From: Hydractinia symbiolongicarpus
Taxonomy: Eukaryota; Cnidaria; Hydrozoa; Anthoathecata; Hydractiniidae
DNA: 64,000 bases
Assembly (NCBI RefSeq): GCF_029227915.1
Contig: NC_079887.1
Location: 24,425,650-24,489,649 of the forward strand
Direction: 5' to 3'
The notes under the pieces were generated by a model that was not told the origin of the DNA, did no database searches, and saw only the letters and a program-made list of their open reading frames with translations. Shown here piece after piece: positions 1 to 11,348 of this stretch. The position numbers and the translations under genes are program-made. Position 1 is the stretch's first letter. Each line of letters starts with the position of its first letter.

Positions 1-345
1 TATGTCTAAGATCTTACCATACCGGATAGTTAAAGTACTATGTCTAACATATTACCATACCGGATCTTACCATACCGGATGGTCTGGACAGTTAAGTCAC
101 TATGTCTAACATCTTATCATACCGGATGGTTAAAGAACTATATCTAACATATCATACCGAATGGTTGAAGGACCATGTCTAACATATTACCGTACCGGAT
201 GACTAAGGCACTATATCTAACATATTACCATACGGGATGGTTAAAGCACCTGTTTAACATATTATCGTACCGGACGGTTAAGACACATTTCTAACATAGT
301 ACCATGCCAGACGGTTAAGCACATGTGTTACATATCACGGTACCG
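1..345. repeat. Minisatellite, about 39-bp unit
   Basis: Degenerate tandem units built on the phrases 'tatgtctaacatattacca' and 'taccggatggttaaagcac' recur from the first base to about 345. Most units are spaced near 39 bp, with one longer interval where 'cataccggat' is doubled. Copies to the right are more diverged, so the array fades out. It runs off the left edge, so its true length is unknown. It lies downstream of the minus-strand RAB34-like exons, or in one of that gene's last introns. Confidence 0.85.
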
Positions 346-1186
346 GTATCCAAAATTTTATGTTCATTCTTACATAAGATGGTGATATTCTCCATACCGC
401 ATTTGTTTTTTTTTTAAAATAAAACAAGGATTCGAAATCTAGGCTGTTTTCTTTTCATTTTCCGCATGGTTGCAAGTTGATCTTTAAAAAACGTGCTTCT
501 CTATGTTATCACACGTTACGTAACAAAAAAAGTTAAGTGAACGTTACTTCACTTGTAATAGAAATGTTTTCACGCCAAATGCTCAATATGATTAACTCCT
601 AGGACAGAAACAAACGCGAAAAAAATCAACGAGAATTAACGCCAATAGAAATCAAGTTTTAGAGTTAATTAAGGTCAAAATGAACTTTTAAGGAGGATTT
701 TAACTGTTTCTGAGGAGATTACAATATTCTCTCGCAAAGTGTTTAGGAATTTGATTTCACTCTAAAAATATGGAGATGGCAAGCTTTTGGCAAATTCAAC
801 CTTCGAGCAACATAAAATTTAAAATAATAACTTTTCAAAAATCGTTGAATAATATTTTAATTGGAGTCGAAATATATTACCAGTATTATTATATTACTAT
901 AAAAACATTTAAGGATATCTGTTCTATATAACGTTAGTTTTGGATGAGATTGCAGGAGTTTTGCGGTTGCTTTTTTAGAATGGAGGATAATGGAGGAGTC
1001 GTGGTAATCACAAGCAACGAGTTCTACTGTGATTGCACATCAACATCATATTTTGACACATAAAAACACCATAGTGTTTATGGACCATCATTCGGATGAA
1101 ATGTTATCAACCTTATAATAGCTTAAATTTTACCAGTATTTCTACGAGAAGCAGAACTATAATCACTGACAAAATAAAGAACATAC
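346..1186. other. Non-coding stretch, no gene seen
   Basis: AT-rich sequence without a recognisable exon on either strand. The remaining C-terminal exons of the minus-strand RAB34-like gene should lie in this direction. No segment resembling the rest of the Rab G-domain (the SAK/G5 region) or a prenylation tail is visible here, so the gene either continues beyond the left edge or its tail has diverged. Confidence 0.5.
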
Positions 1187-4100
1187 CATTAAGTCGAGCT
1201 TATTGCCAACTAAGAACACTTCTGGTACCGTGCTTTTCGTCTTCTCCAGAGCATCATCTAACCAAGTACTAAAAGTCATAATTCAATACAATTTTACGAA
1301 AATTTTTCAGACTAGGCTAGAAGTATTTCTTTCTAAAGCTTGTATTCGTCATTTGATAAAAGGTTTTAGTCATACCTAGCATTGGTGAGCGATATAGGGC
1401 TATTCAGGTCGAATACCACTGTAACAACTGAAAAAAAAACATAAATAAAAATTTCAGGGCATCCACTTAAAAGTCCACCTCGATTTTCCTAACATTTGCC
1501 TGATATTATTTAGATAAAATCCTGACTGACGGATTACTGACTGTTCAAGGAAAAAGAATATACATAAAGAAAAAAAAGAAACAAAGGATGAAACAAATAC
1601 AAACTGAAAATAAAAACTGACATTAAAAAACACTATATGAAACTAAAAAGCATTATGCATTGTGGGGAATTAGTGGAAAATTTCTCCCCTTTTCCTTACA
1701 TATTATAAAAAGACTAAATTTTCCTAAGAATTTCCTGACATTTTGCCAGTATTATCAAAATTCCTGACAAGTACAATGCACAATCTTTTAAATAGCAAAT
1801 CAACATTGCAATACACCTATTTCCACCCGCTTACCTGCCCATCGTTGATTCAGGCACTTATTTAAGGGGGCACTTTTACCTAATTTTTTTGTTTTTTTAA
1901 GGGGCACTTTTTTAAAAATATGCCGCTGCAAAGACAAAAAAGAATTTTTCTTAAGACATTACTGATAAATCGATGCTAACATTTTTGGAAAAATAATTAA
2001 GTTTTATTTAAAGAAGATATAATTCAACATTTCGATATTTTTCATTTTTCAGGAGATAGGAGAATGAAATTTTTACCTACAATACAAGCCTGTATGACTT
2101 AGTAAATTTTTGCTACAAATAAGTGTTTCACTTTAGTTTGCATAAAAAGTTAGTAATGTAAAGTAAGTGATATTTTATTGTGTAATTTCAGCCTTTTCAG
2201 TAGACAAACGTCTACTGAAAAAAAATGTACAACATTCCATAGCTAGACCCTAGAGAGCTAAATTTTGTAATCGCATTTCAAAAGAAAATATTTATTTAAT
2301 AAAAAAAGAAAAGAAAATTGCTACGTGCAAGCCATCACACAAGAAGATAAATCTTAAATTTAGAACCTAAACGTTTGTTCCACATACAATAGAATACAAT
2401 CATTAGTTAGTTGGTGCGTATGAACAAAAATTAAACAAACAAACAAAAAAAGTACAGGACTTTCGTGATGAATGAAAGTTTCCTAATTCTTCAACCAGGG
2501 TGCTTAAAATGTATAGCCTGGAGCACCTCAGAATAGTTTTGACAACAGTCAATACAAAAAAAACAAAACAAAACTATCTCATGTGAGCTCAATGGTACGT
2601 AAGAAATTCAAATTGCATTACCATTGGCTCCCCTGTAATAAGCACCTGTAATAGATTTAAATCTTTCTTCTCCTGAAGTGTCCCACCTGTAACACAAAAA
2701 ACAAAAACAAAATCAGAACATAAAGACAGCCAGAAATGCTACAACACAGAATAAAAAATAAAACCCACATACATTTGAAGGTGAAATTCTTGGCCTAATA
2801 TTTGGTACTTTTTCACCTCATATTCGACACCAATCGTTGGTTTGTAATCTCTTTCAAAAAGATTACGACAATATCTATAAACAAAAGGTGGAAATATAAC
2901 TAGAGAAAAATTAGACAGCCCAAACGACAAACACCTTAAAAATATTAAAATTTTTGTAAAAACAAATTCTGCAAATCAAAAAGTTTGATTTTGTAGGTAT
3001 TGAATTTTATAATTAACAATTTGAGCAAATTCAATTTCTTTTTTATATATTTTCTTTAAAAGTACAAAAAATTTAGTCAACTTTGGTTACTGGTACTTAA
3101 TTTTGCATATTAAAAATTGTTTTTTAAATTTTGTCTTTCAAAATTTGGTTTTACAAAATTTATACATTAAAGCTATAACAATAATAGCTTGGTAAGTTGA
3201 CGACTGCAAATTCATCTCCACAAACCACAAACTATGCATGTGAGCATTTGAGGATAGCAGTTTAGGAATTACGTTACCTGTTAATTAAACTGGTCTTCCC
3301 GACAGACATGTCACCAATCACAATACTTTTTACAACTTTTAAACTAAAATCAAAGATGTAAGTTCCGTTTAATCAGTTGTAACAAAAAAAAACATGTAAG
3401 ATAATCATCATCAATGCTAAAAACATTAATTCAAACGTAAGTACTTAATAGTAAGTAAGAATGTTTTATTTTATGGTTGTTTTGAAAACTTTAACAAATG
3501 TGGGAAACATCACGCATATCCTTTTATCAGCATTGTTTACAAAGTGCGATTTTGTTGTAAAGAGAAAAGGTTTGGAAGAAATAACACTGACAACCTAACT
3601 AACAAGAAAGAGTTACCTGACATTTGAAGCAGCCCCATTTTTACAAGCTTCCCGTGTTTTCACATGAAAATTAAATTGGCTTCTTCTTGGACAAGCATAC
3701 TCAGTAAATGCCTAAATCAAAATAAACGTTTCAAAAGGTTCTGGCTGCAAAATTATATGGATATCTACATAACAAGCCACTTTTAACAGCAATTCTGAGT
3801 ACAGCTAATCAGAATACAATATAATAGAATACAATCAGAATACAATATAATCTATATAATAATACGCCAGTTCCGTGTCTCTGTGACAGGCAAAGTGGAT
3901 GTGTTCATTTTTACTTTGATCTTACCGAAATTTTCTATGAAGTAACCGAAAAATGCATGTCTAATATGTTAAATTTTCTGACGTTACGGCGCAACGTCAA
4001 TAACACTACTTTAACGTCAATATCCTATATCAAATTAATGAAGCCGTTACAGTGCACTTAAAACTTTGAGGCCAAATGACTTGGAAACGAGGTGGTGACG

Positions 4101-4929
4101 TCAATGATTTTTCACCGCGTGGGTAACTAGGGACCACCTGGGACCAATTTGAGTAAGTTTCCCCAACCTGGGTCCTTGAATCCGTTTCGGAATGGACCAG
4201 TGACGTCATCACAAAACCTACAAACCCAAATATCTCTGCAACCGGTTGTCAAAAATACGCGATCCTATACATTTTCTTGATCAGCGTTTCAAGACCTATA
4301 CAATGAAGGCAGCAGGTATACAAATTTCTAAAAAAAATTTTTGGGTGGTTTGTCTGGCCATTGCTGACGTCAGCAAAATGTTAAAACCCTTATATCTCAT
4401 TAACCACTTATCAAAAAGACATGATCATATACATTTTCTTGGTCAGCGTTTAAACCTGTGCAGAGTACAGGCAACAAATAAACTAAATTTCGCCAAAAAT
4501 TTTGGTAATAGCACTGCTGACGTCAGCAAAAAATCTAAAACAACCTATTTTTCCATTGTCCTTTTGCCTAAGTGGATTTTTCCGCGAGCCTTATCGACTA
4601 GTACAATATAATGCAAAAAAAAATCTGTATTCATTCATAGCCTAAAAACATTGTCCCGTGTCTCTGAAGCTTTAAAACTGCATTGCTTATAACGGCATAG
4701 CTAGAATCAAAAGTTACAAAAAGTTTCAAGTAGCTTTTTTCTTATCTTGGAAATATCCCACTTTATTTTGAAAACCTTTTATTTACTTGTTGTACCTTTT
4801 AGCCAGTTTATATTTTATTTAGGCTTGTGCATTTTCTATGAGAAAGACAGTCAACCTCCTTTCTGAAAATGAAAGATGGAAATAAAATGTGTATCATACC
4901 TGTGGAAATGTGTCAATTGTTCCATCCAT
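1187..4929 (-). CDS. RAB34: RAB34/RAB36-like small GTPase (3' part missing)
   Basis: Ras-superfamily GTPase of the Rab34/Rab36 type, a family linked to Golgi-lysosome positioning, macropinocytosis and ciliogenesis. Seven phase-consistent exons read leftward: 4929-4900 (start MDGTIDTFPQ), 3711-3617, 3343-3278, 2874-2773, 2686-2622, 1427-1376 and 1268-1187. Visible motifs are the P-loop GDMSVGKTS in exon 3, switch I with YKPTIGVEYE in exon 4, the G3 box WDTSGEERF in exon 5, and G4 VGNKLD in exon 7. The pre-P-loop segment (NFHVKTREACKNG...) matches the Rab34/36 N-terminal extension, which separates it from other Rabs. G5 and the C-terminal cysteines are not in the window. The G3 box has Glu where nearly all Rabs have catalytic Gln, and Ser for the preceding Ala. 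A strong acceptor (TTTTTAG at 4980-4979) lies 49 nt before the ATG. Confidence 0.9.
3858..4615. repeat. Dispersed repeat with TGACGTCA motifs and an internal duplication
   Basis: Inside an intron of the RAB34-like gene. The left half carries the phrases 'gggtaactagggaccacc' and 'gaggccaaatgacttgg', which reappear inverted at 13880-14265. The right half holds two diverged copies of a unit of about 157 bp (about 4232-4388 and 4389-4545), each ending in 'gctgacgtcagcaaa'. Several palindromic TGACGTCA sites are present. The 121-aa open frame at 4246-4611 simply runs through the duplicated unit and does not resemble a protein. Probably a nonautonomous mobile element; its ends were not resolved. 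Confidence 0.55.
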
Positions 4930-6041
4930 ACAATATAGTTGATTAATACAAATATTTTTTATTAGAGTTATATAAATTCTAAAAAAAAAACAACGAAAAA
5001 AACACATATTCAAGCAAGGATTAATACATGTTTTATAGCTTCCTAAAATTATTCCCAATACAACTAAACTACAAGAGGTAGGGAGTTCATATATTCCTGG
5101 GTTGTGCTGTTTATTATCTTTTGCTAAAATTTTATTAAAATGACATATAACCATGCACAAGTTACATGAAAACCAAATATGAAAAGATTTCTATTTGACA
5201 TGTAATTACCTATTACATATAAAGAAATAAATGAAATGCAACATGAGCCCTTAACTTAAATTTCCCACTGTTATAATTCAGTGCAACTTGAGAAAGTTAA
5301 GTTTCACTTGTTGATTAACAAAAACACAGGTTCAGTAAAAAAAAACATAAAAACAAGTGCAGTGTTTATAATGCACGAAAACTGATGAAATATGGGAAGT
5401 TTTATAATGTGGATTTTGTGTGTAGGTTTTAAATATTTTGAATATTTTAAATAATATTTATCAAGTACCCGGTACTTTGCTCATTTTTAGCATTCTTACT
5501 GTTTTTAGAATTGGTTGACTTTACTATTGATCTTTTAAGAGATGTGTAAAAGAGTGATAACTCACAAGTCAGTGGGTATAACAAGAAAGTAAATATGATT
5601 ATCAGTTTAATAAGTAAGATACAGTCATGCTATAACAATCCTAAAACTAAACTCCCTGAAAATTTATATCAAACAAAATGTCATGCATTTGTCAATTATC
5701 TCAGTTCATTGAACCAAAATAAAAAGTATATAACTTTATTTCAATATGTTTACTCCTTTTAAAATATTCATGAGAAGATTGAAAGCCATCATGTCATAAT
5801 GTCTACAAGCTTGATTATGCTTGTCCTATAAAAAGAGATGTGATGTGCCAAACACAACTACTTTTGTTTATGACTAGGCCTGTAGATGGATTAGTCCACC
5901 CTGCCAGAGAAAGTCAGAGTGTGTCAGTAGAAAAAAATGATTTTCCAAAAATATAGCTCCTACTATACCAATGTATTGCTTCCTTCTGTGACATTGTGCA
6001 TTCCCTCTGCAACAAAAAAAATATTTCTATCAAATGTTCCA
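4930..6041. other. Upstream of RAB34-like gene, no gene seen
   Basis: AT-rich sequence containing the presumed promoter and 5' leader of the minus-strand RAB34-like gene. No TATA or initiator arrangement can be called with confidence. Open frames here are short and lack protein character. Confidence 0.4.
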
Positions 6042-6362
6042 TTAATAATTATTATTATTATTATTGAAATTGTTTACCCAGTACAGCCTCTGCACTTCCT
6101 ATTGGTACTGCTATCAACAAGGGTCCTGCGAAGGGGATCCTGGTGCATTTAAAGCTCCTATTTGGGCTACAAGTCATTCAAGCACAGTAATCGCTCAACT
6201 AGATAACTTCCTAAGATATCAAACCTATTCTCATGTTGAACGCTAAACAGAAAGAATAGATTCACACTATTAAAGTCTCTGGCATGACTTGTCTTGGGTT
6301 TGAATCCAAGACCTCTAGCATTGAAAGCAACCAATCTGCCACTGTAGGCTTCCAGGTTGATG
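6042..6362 (-). mobile_element. tRNA-derived SINE (minus strand)
   Basis: Read on the minus strand, the element starts with a tRNA-like head at 6362-6290. It has an A-box-like GTGGCAGATTGG and a T-arm-like stem-loop in which GTCTTGG pairs with CCAAGAC around a B-box-like loop. A body of about 220 bp follows, then an (AAT)n tail at about 6064-6042 where the plus strand reads attattattatt. Head, body and simple-sequence tail in this order is the layout of a SINE. The B box deviates from consensus, so it is probably an inactive copy. It is unlike the SINEs at 10601 and 27005. Confidence 0.55.
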
Positions 6363-7596
6363 ATGCAGTGAATATATCCTTTTCAAGTAAACTTATCAGT
6401 TAATTCATGACATATACCAAGTATATATTACAGATTATAGGATCTTTTTTTTAAAAAAAAAAGTTTAATCCAGAAAGCAAAAGCAAAGAGGCTACTATGA
6501 CCTGCTAGTGTCTTTCATATAAAAATCTGATATAATCATACTAAAGCCAGGAAGGAAATATACCATTATTGTAAAAAATATCCAGATGTGGTTTAAGTCT
6601 TCAAATCCAAGTACCTTCTTTCAACAATGAGAAAAGTAGCAGACTAATCCCATATTGATTCAAATATGACTTATCATAATATCATAACAAACCTTGTTTT
6701 TAACCAAGATAGAGCCTTTTTTTGGTAGCAAGAACAAAAAAAGTGCTAAAATGAATACGTTATAATGTTGCAAAAATTACAATCATTGACCATAAGATGA
6801 CTTTCTCTGCTAGTTTCAGCTACTGAGGAGCTCTAGAAGGGTCAACTTTTTAGCGTTATAATATTCTGCCCTCAAAATCAGCTACACAATATGTTGGCAT
6901 AAAATCGCCAACAGCAGAGTTTCTTGCAACCTGATTGCTGTGCAACAGTAATAATTTTCCAACATTAATATGTAAGGAGTTAGGAATTTTGCGAGAATTC
7001 AATAAGATGTAGTGTAGCAGCCAAAAATGTCATGAAGAAAATTAATAACCATTTCTTGATAGTCCACAGAGCATACATCCACTTTAGGACCATGTCCACC
7101 ATCGTTTCCCATTTTATCTGAATTGAAAAGATCATGATAATTTCAAGATCGTATCATCATTTTTCAAGTTGTTTACAGATTGTTTCATGAAAGGAACGTG
7201 AAGCAATTTGAAACAATTGTAATTTACTTTGTTTTTACAGCTCAAAAATGATGTGAAGTGGCAGCAAATGGGAAACAACTTTGAAACTATTTTAAAACGA
7301 ATCTAGAAATAAAGTTAAAAATTGTTTCCCCAAAGTTATTAAAAAAATTAAAAACGTGATGAATTGAATGAACAGTTGTTACAAAATTTTTTGCAAGGTT
7401 ATTTTTTTTTGTAACAGCCTCCAGTATTCACGTCAACATTGGCATTTGCCAATGCAATTGCCAATTATCTTCAGTTTTAATGAAGTGATTAAGAACGTTT
7501 TTTTAGATATTTTCTTTCTAAATTCGATTGAAAATTGTACAGAGTTTGTTTCAAATAAAATATTATATAAATTAAACAATTATTTTTCAAACAATC
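6363..7596. other. Non-coding stretch, no gene seen
   Basis: AT-rich intergenic DNA without exons or named repeats that I can support on either strand. Confidence 0.4.
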
Positions 7597-7698
7597 ATGG
7601 AGACACGATCCCTTAGTGAAAAATCAATTGACAAACAGTCTGAGCTTCTAATCAGCATCAACAACACTATAAAATCACTTGTTGGTAAATTATTGTGA
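7597..7698 (+). CDS. Short coding-like ORF, possible first exon
   Basis: ATG-initiated frame of 33 codons with a charged, helix-like composition (METRSLSEKSIDKQSELLIS, then INNTIKSLVG). A donor-like GGTAAAT at 7682-7688 could end it as an exon. About 1.5 kb downstream, after a pyrimidine tract and AG near 9215, another frame reads LHNLNKTVTDVLGKNSSRK, also coding-like. I could not join the two with matching phase, so an intermediate exon would be needed. The family is not recognised. This may be a small coiled-coil protein gene or chance. Confidence 0.25.
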   Translation: METRSLSEKSIDKQSELLISINNTIKSLVGKLL

Positions 7699-10600
7699 AA
7701 AATACTAAAATGCATTCAATTAATAAACCTTTTTTTCTTCCCATGGCAAAAATAATATATACTTTTTTAACAATAATACTTACATGCATTGGTAATAATG
7801 CTTTTATTGTTGTATACAGTACCGATTGAATGTAACTTTACATCGTCGCTGGAGAACAAGACTATACTTTGTTCGAAAATACAAGACTGAGAAAAATCAG
7901 ATTAAAAATTTTGTTTAGCCAGAAAAATTTCAAAAATTCTATTTGTTAGGTAACTTAATTATAGCAATTTCACTGACTCCAGTCATCATTTTTATGGGGT
8001 TTTCAGGTGTTTGTCCACTTCATCATAATTTTGGCAATATAAAACCATATGTATTATCAGGATTTGTTTGTTTGCCAAAAGTATTGAGTCTAGTCTGAGC
8101 TAGTAAAGGAATGAAACTGTCCTATGTCCAACTACTTGGACCTAGGAATGTTTTGGTGTCCAGAAATTTACTATGCAGTTATATATAGTTGCAAGTAAGA
8201 CAAGTTATTAGGGCATTTAGCAATGTTTAATAGCCTATTGTGGACATAGCATTGTTCAGAATACAGTTTTCAATGCAGAGAAAATTTTTCCACTGAAAAC
8301 TCAATTTTCACAAAAATGTACGTGAGTTTTACTACCTCATGTAACGATTTGAGTCATAACAATAAGATTTGATTAATCCTTTTGTTGTCACATGTAACAT
8401 GCATGTGGAATAGTTAAAACTATTTGGCAGCAAAATTAAATCCCACAACAAATTCAGAGTTCGGGTGGCTAAATAGTTTGAGATTTAATTTGTTGCGGAG
8501 CTTAGCGAAGTGGAGCTTATTTGACATTTAACGGCGTATTATTTTTTTTCTATTTTCTACTATACAACGGGAGAAAATTAAATTTTAAATTTTTTTTTGA
8601 CAAGTGTCACTTTTTCCACTCAATAAGTCAAATCCCTTCAGTCTTGATTATCCCAAATTTTTTTCTACTTACTTAACTCTCCAGGAACGAGGTCGCTATT
8701 ATTAACAACAATGTCCCATTCAAAAATATTATTTGAATATATCTGTGAAAAAACAAAATAAACTAAAAAAGTTTTTGCGTTGTTCATGAGTTGAGTTAGT
8801 TAAGTTTGTGTTAGGTAACAACAACGGCTCATGCAATGCGTCACAAAGAACAACAAATGATAGGAATTATATAGCATCATCTCAAAATGAATGTCAAATA
8901 AGGTTAGTAGTTTGAATAAAGTTTGATTAATCTTTGCACAGAGACAATGTTAGCTAAATTTTTCTACTTAAGACACAAGCCAGGAAAGATGGCTAGTTTT
9001 ATAATTTACAGCTTTTTGTAATTTCTAATAAGTATGGACTAGCTAGAAATGAATTGAGATTTTTAACAAATTTCTTTCAACTTTTGTGATACAAATAAAC
9101 AATGAATATATATAGAAAAATCATCTTCACACAGAACTTGACTTGAACTTTTTCTGTAACTGAATCGTCTGAACCTACTTTTTCTGTCTTCTTATTTCAG
9201 TTATCTATTTTTCAGATTGCACAACCTGAACAAAACGGTGACCGATGTTTTGGGAAAGAATAGTTCTCGTAAAATGATCAACATCACTTTGAAATTTGTT
9301 ATTGTTAAAGTTAAACGCATAATTTTTGTATGTTTATTTAGTTTCTTTATAGTTTAACTTGGAGAATAAAATATTTAAACTGTGAAAAATAATGATGTTG
9401 TTTTTACTGTTTGTACAACGATAAAAAAACTTCTGAAAATCAATGTTGTCTGTTACGTTATGCTTTGGTTCTATTCAACATGTTTTGTTTGATTCATCAG
9501 ATTTGAAGACACTGCAATGCAGGCCAATAGCCAGAATGCTCTATGAAAGTACACTGCTCAGTTAACCTTTATTTCTGCTTTGTATTAAAATATTTTCAAG
9601 GTTTTTTACTTAGCACGTGTTTAGATTTTTTTATTCTCATTCTCCAATTTTGCTAGATTTTTTGTTAAACAAACAGAAAAACTCCGGAAGCGGAAAAAGG
9701 TGTTTAATTATAGAAACCTATAAGATAATCTATGCTGCAAAGTGTTTGCTGTTTTTACGCTCTGAAAATAAATGCATATTGTTAATATCTTTTCCCAGGG
9801 CTTATTTTTCGCAATCTTATAGGGCCGTGCCAGCACGCCTGTATTAAAACAATTAAAAAAGAAGCTCAGGGGACGAGATTGCACTTTACTTGAGAAAACT
9901 TTTTTGAGATCTTATTTAAACTGTCTATTGGAGCAGATAAAAGTTCTCTCTATATTTATCATGGAGTAGGATGTAAATATTTCGCTTGCGAACATAGGGA
10001 CATATAGGGAACTTTTCCTGCTCCGCAACCCTTTATATAGTGATTACTGATGTGTACGATATAAATAATCTACTAACTGCAGTACAGCAGTACATATGCC
10101 CTGAAAAACTGATAAGTACAGCACCAGAAGATAGCTATATAGCTACCAGTTCTTTTCATTCTTCTCATCTTTGTTTTTTTGTTGTTTTGATGATTGGATA
10201 CCATTTTTAAAGCTCAAAACAACTCGGTTATTTTTTTCTAGTGAATTAATAGTTATAGTTTTTGTTTGGGCCAGCGAGACGGGAACTCAGGAAGAGCTTT
10301 GCAGATTCTTGTTTTTTGGCATTTCATTTTAGGCACAGTGACTGTCGCATGCATCGGAAATGTTATCTTTTTCGATGCATGCTTTTTTGAAATGTTATCT
10401 TTTCCTTTGTGCTTTAGATCAACCTATAGTCAATAATGATCTTCGTGATACTTAAACATAGCGCTACGCACTATTAATACGCACTTTATGTAATATTAAA
10501 GTGCGTACGAATACACAGTTCCTATTTCTTGAGTACTACTCAAAAGCTAGCAGCTCTAACGTCAACAAAGAATCATAGCTAGCTAGCTAGGTAACTGTTA
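7699..10600. other. Intergenic DNA with one coding-like frame
   Basis: Mostly AT-rich non-coding sequence. The only coding-like segment is about 9216-9360 (plus), described with the entry at 7597. A 10-bp perfect inverted repeat GCATGCATCG/CGATGCATGC lies at 10347-10382, and the 15-bp phrase gaaatgttatctttt occurs both in its loop and just after it. Confidence 0.4.
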
Positions 10601-10952
10601 AGTGGCGCCGTAAATTAGTGGTTATAGCTCTCGTACTCTGTGTGGGAGACTGGGGTGCGATTCCTCTTGACGGCGATTCAACGTGGGCGAGTGAATGTTG
10701 CCATAGCCCCAGGTTAGCCCAAGCCATGTGAGGGAAATTGGGGAGATAGCACACTGTGTGGCCGTTGGATGTTGCTGGGAGTTGTCTAGTACAGCGCGGG
10801 CTCTAATTGGGTCTGCGTAGCTCAAAGCGAGCATTAAATAAGGACTCTACATCTAAGCCATGGCCCCTCCTGGAAATAACTGACAGGGTATATCCCTTGA
10901 TATTTGTGAGGCTAGCCATGTAAAATATTCACATCTATCTATCTATCTATCT
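10601..10952 (+). mobile_element. tRNA-derived SINE, copy 1
   Basis: The head has an A-box-like TAAATTAGTGGTTAT at about 10611 and a good pol III B box, GGTGCGATTCC, near 10655. The GC-richer body contains 'gcgattcaacgtgggcg', 'gccatagccccaggttag' and 'gagggaaattggg'. The element ends in an (ATCT)n tail at 10932-10952. The body is shared with a minus-strand copy at 27005-27195, which shows that this is a dispersed family. Local GC is clearly higher than in the flanks. Transcription would be by RNA polymerase III from the internal promoter. Confidence 0.8.
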
Positions 10953-11053
10953 GGCAGGCAAAGCAATGTGGATACTTGCTGAAAAGAATATTTTTATCAG
11001 CAGATTTCTTTTCAGGGAGACATTTATTAAGCTGTAGCTTAAATCTTACCAGA

Positions 11054-11093
11054 ATCATAGCTATTCTCCACAGATGTGGAGAATAGCTATGAT
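11054..11093. repeat. Perfect 19-bp inverted repeat, 2-nt loop
   Basis: Arms 11054-11072 and 11075-11093 are exact reverse complements (ATCATAGCTATTCTCCACA), separated only by GA. A transcript would form a perfect hairpin. It is not bounded by any element that I can recognise. Confidence 0.9.
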
Positions 11094-11348
11094 ATGAATA
11101 TGAATCAAGTGATATTTTATTTAGATAGGTAAGGCAAATATGTGGTGAAAATAGGGTCAAGATGAGTTGCAGTGTGACATAGCTGTTTTATTTTTGCGTC
11201 TAAAACAGTGAATATGCGCACGCATGCACAGAGGCTAGAAATGTATAGAACAGACTGCAACCATTGAAGAAAAATCAAGTTAATAAATAAATCCTGCTCC
11301 TAAAAAGAGAAAATTTTAGTTAGGAAAAACCAATTCAAGTTCTTTTTA

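Noticed and set aside
1-345. CRISPR-like spacing of repeats at the left edge
   Set aside because: Units are directly adjacent and degenerate, without unique spacers, in a eukaryotic sequence. It is a minisatellite.
1021-1180. Missing C-terminal exon of the RAB34-like gene
   Set aside because: An acceptor-like TTTTGTCAG exists, but the next codon in phase is TGA and no Rab G5 sequence follows.
4246-4611. 121-codon ORF on the plus strand
   Set aside because: It reads through an imperfect 157-bp tandem duplication of a dispersed repeat. The two halves of the protein are just the repeated unit.
6290-6362. Functional tRNA gene
   Set aside because: B box and acceptor stem are off consensus, and the sequence continues into a body and an (AAT)n tail, so it was called a SINE.
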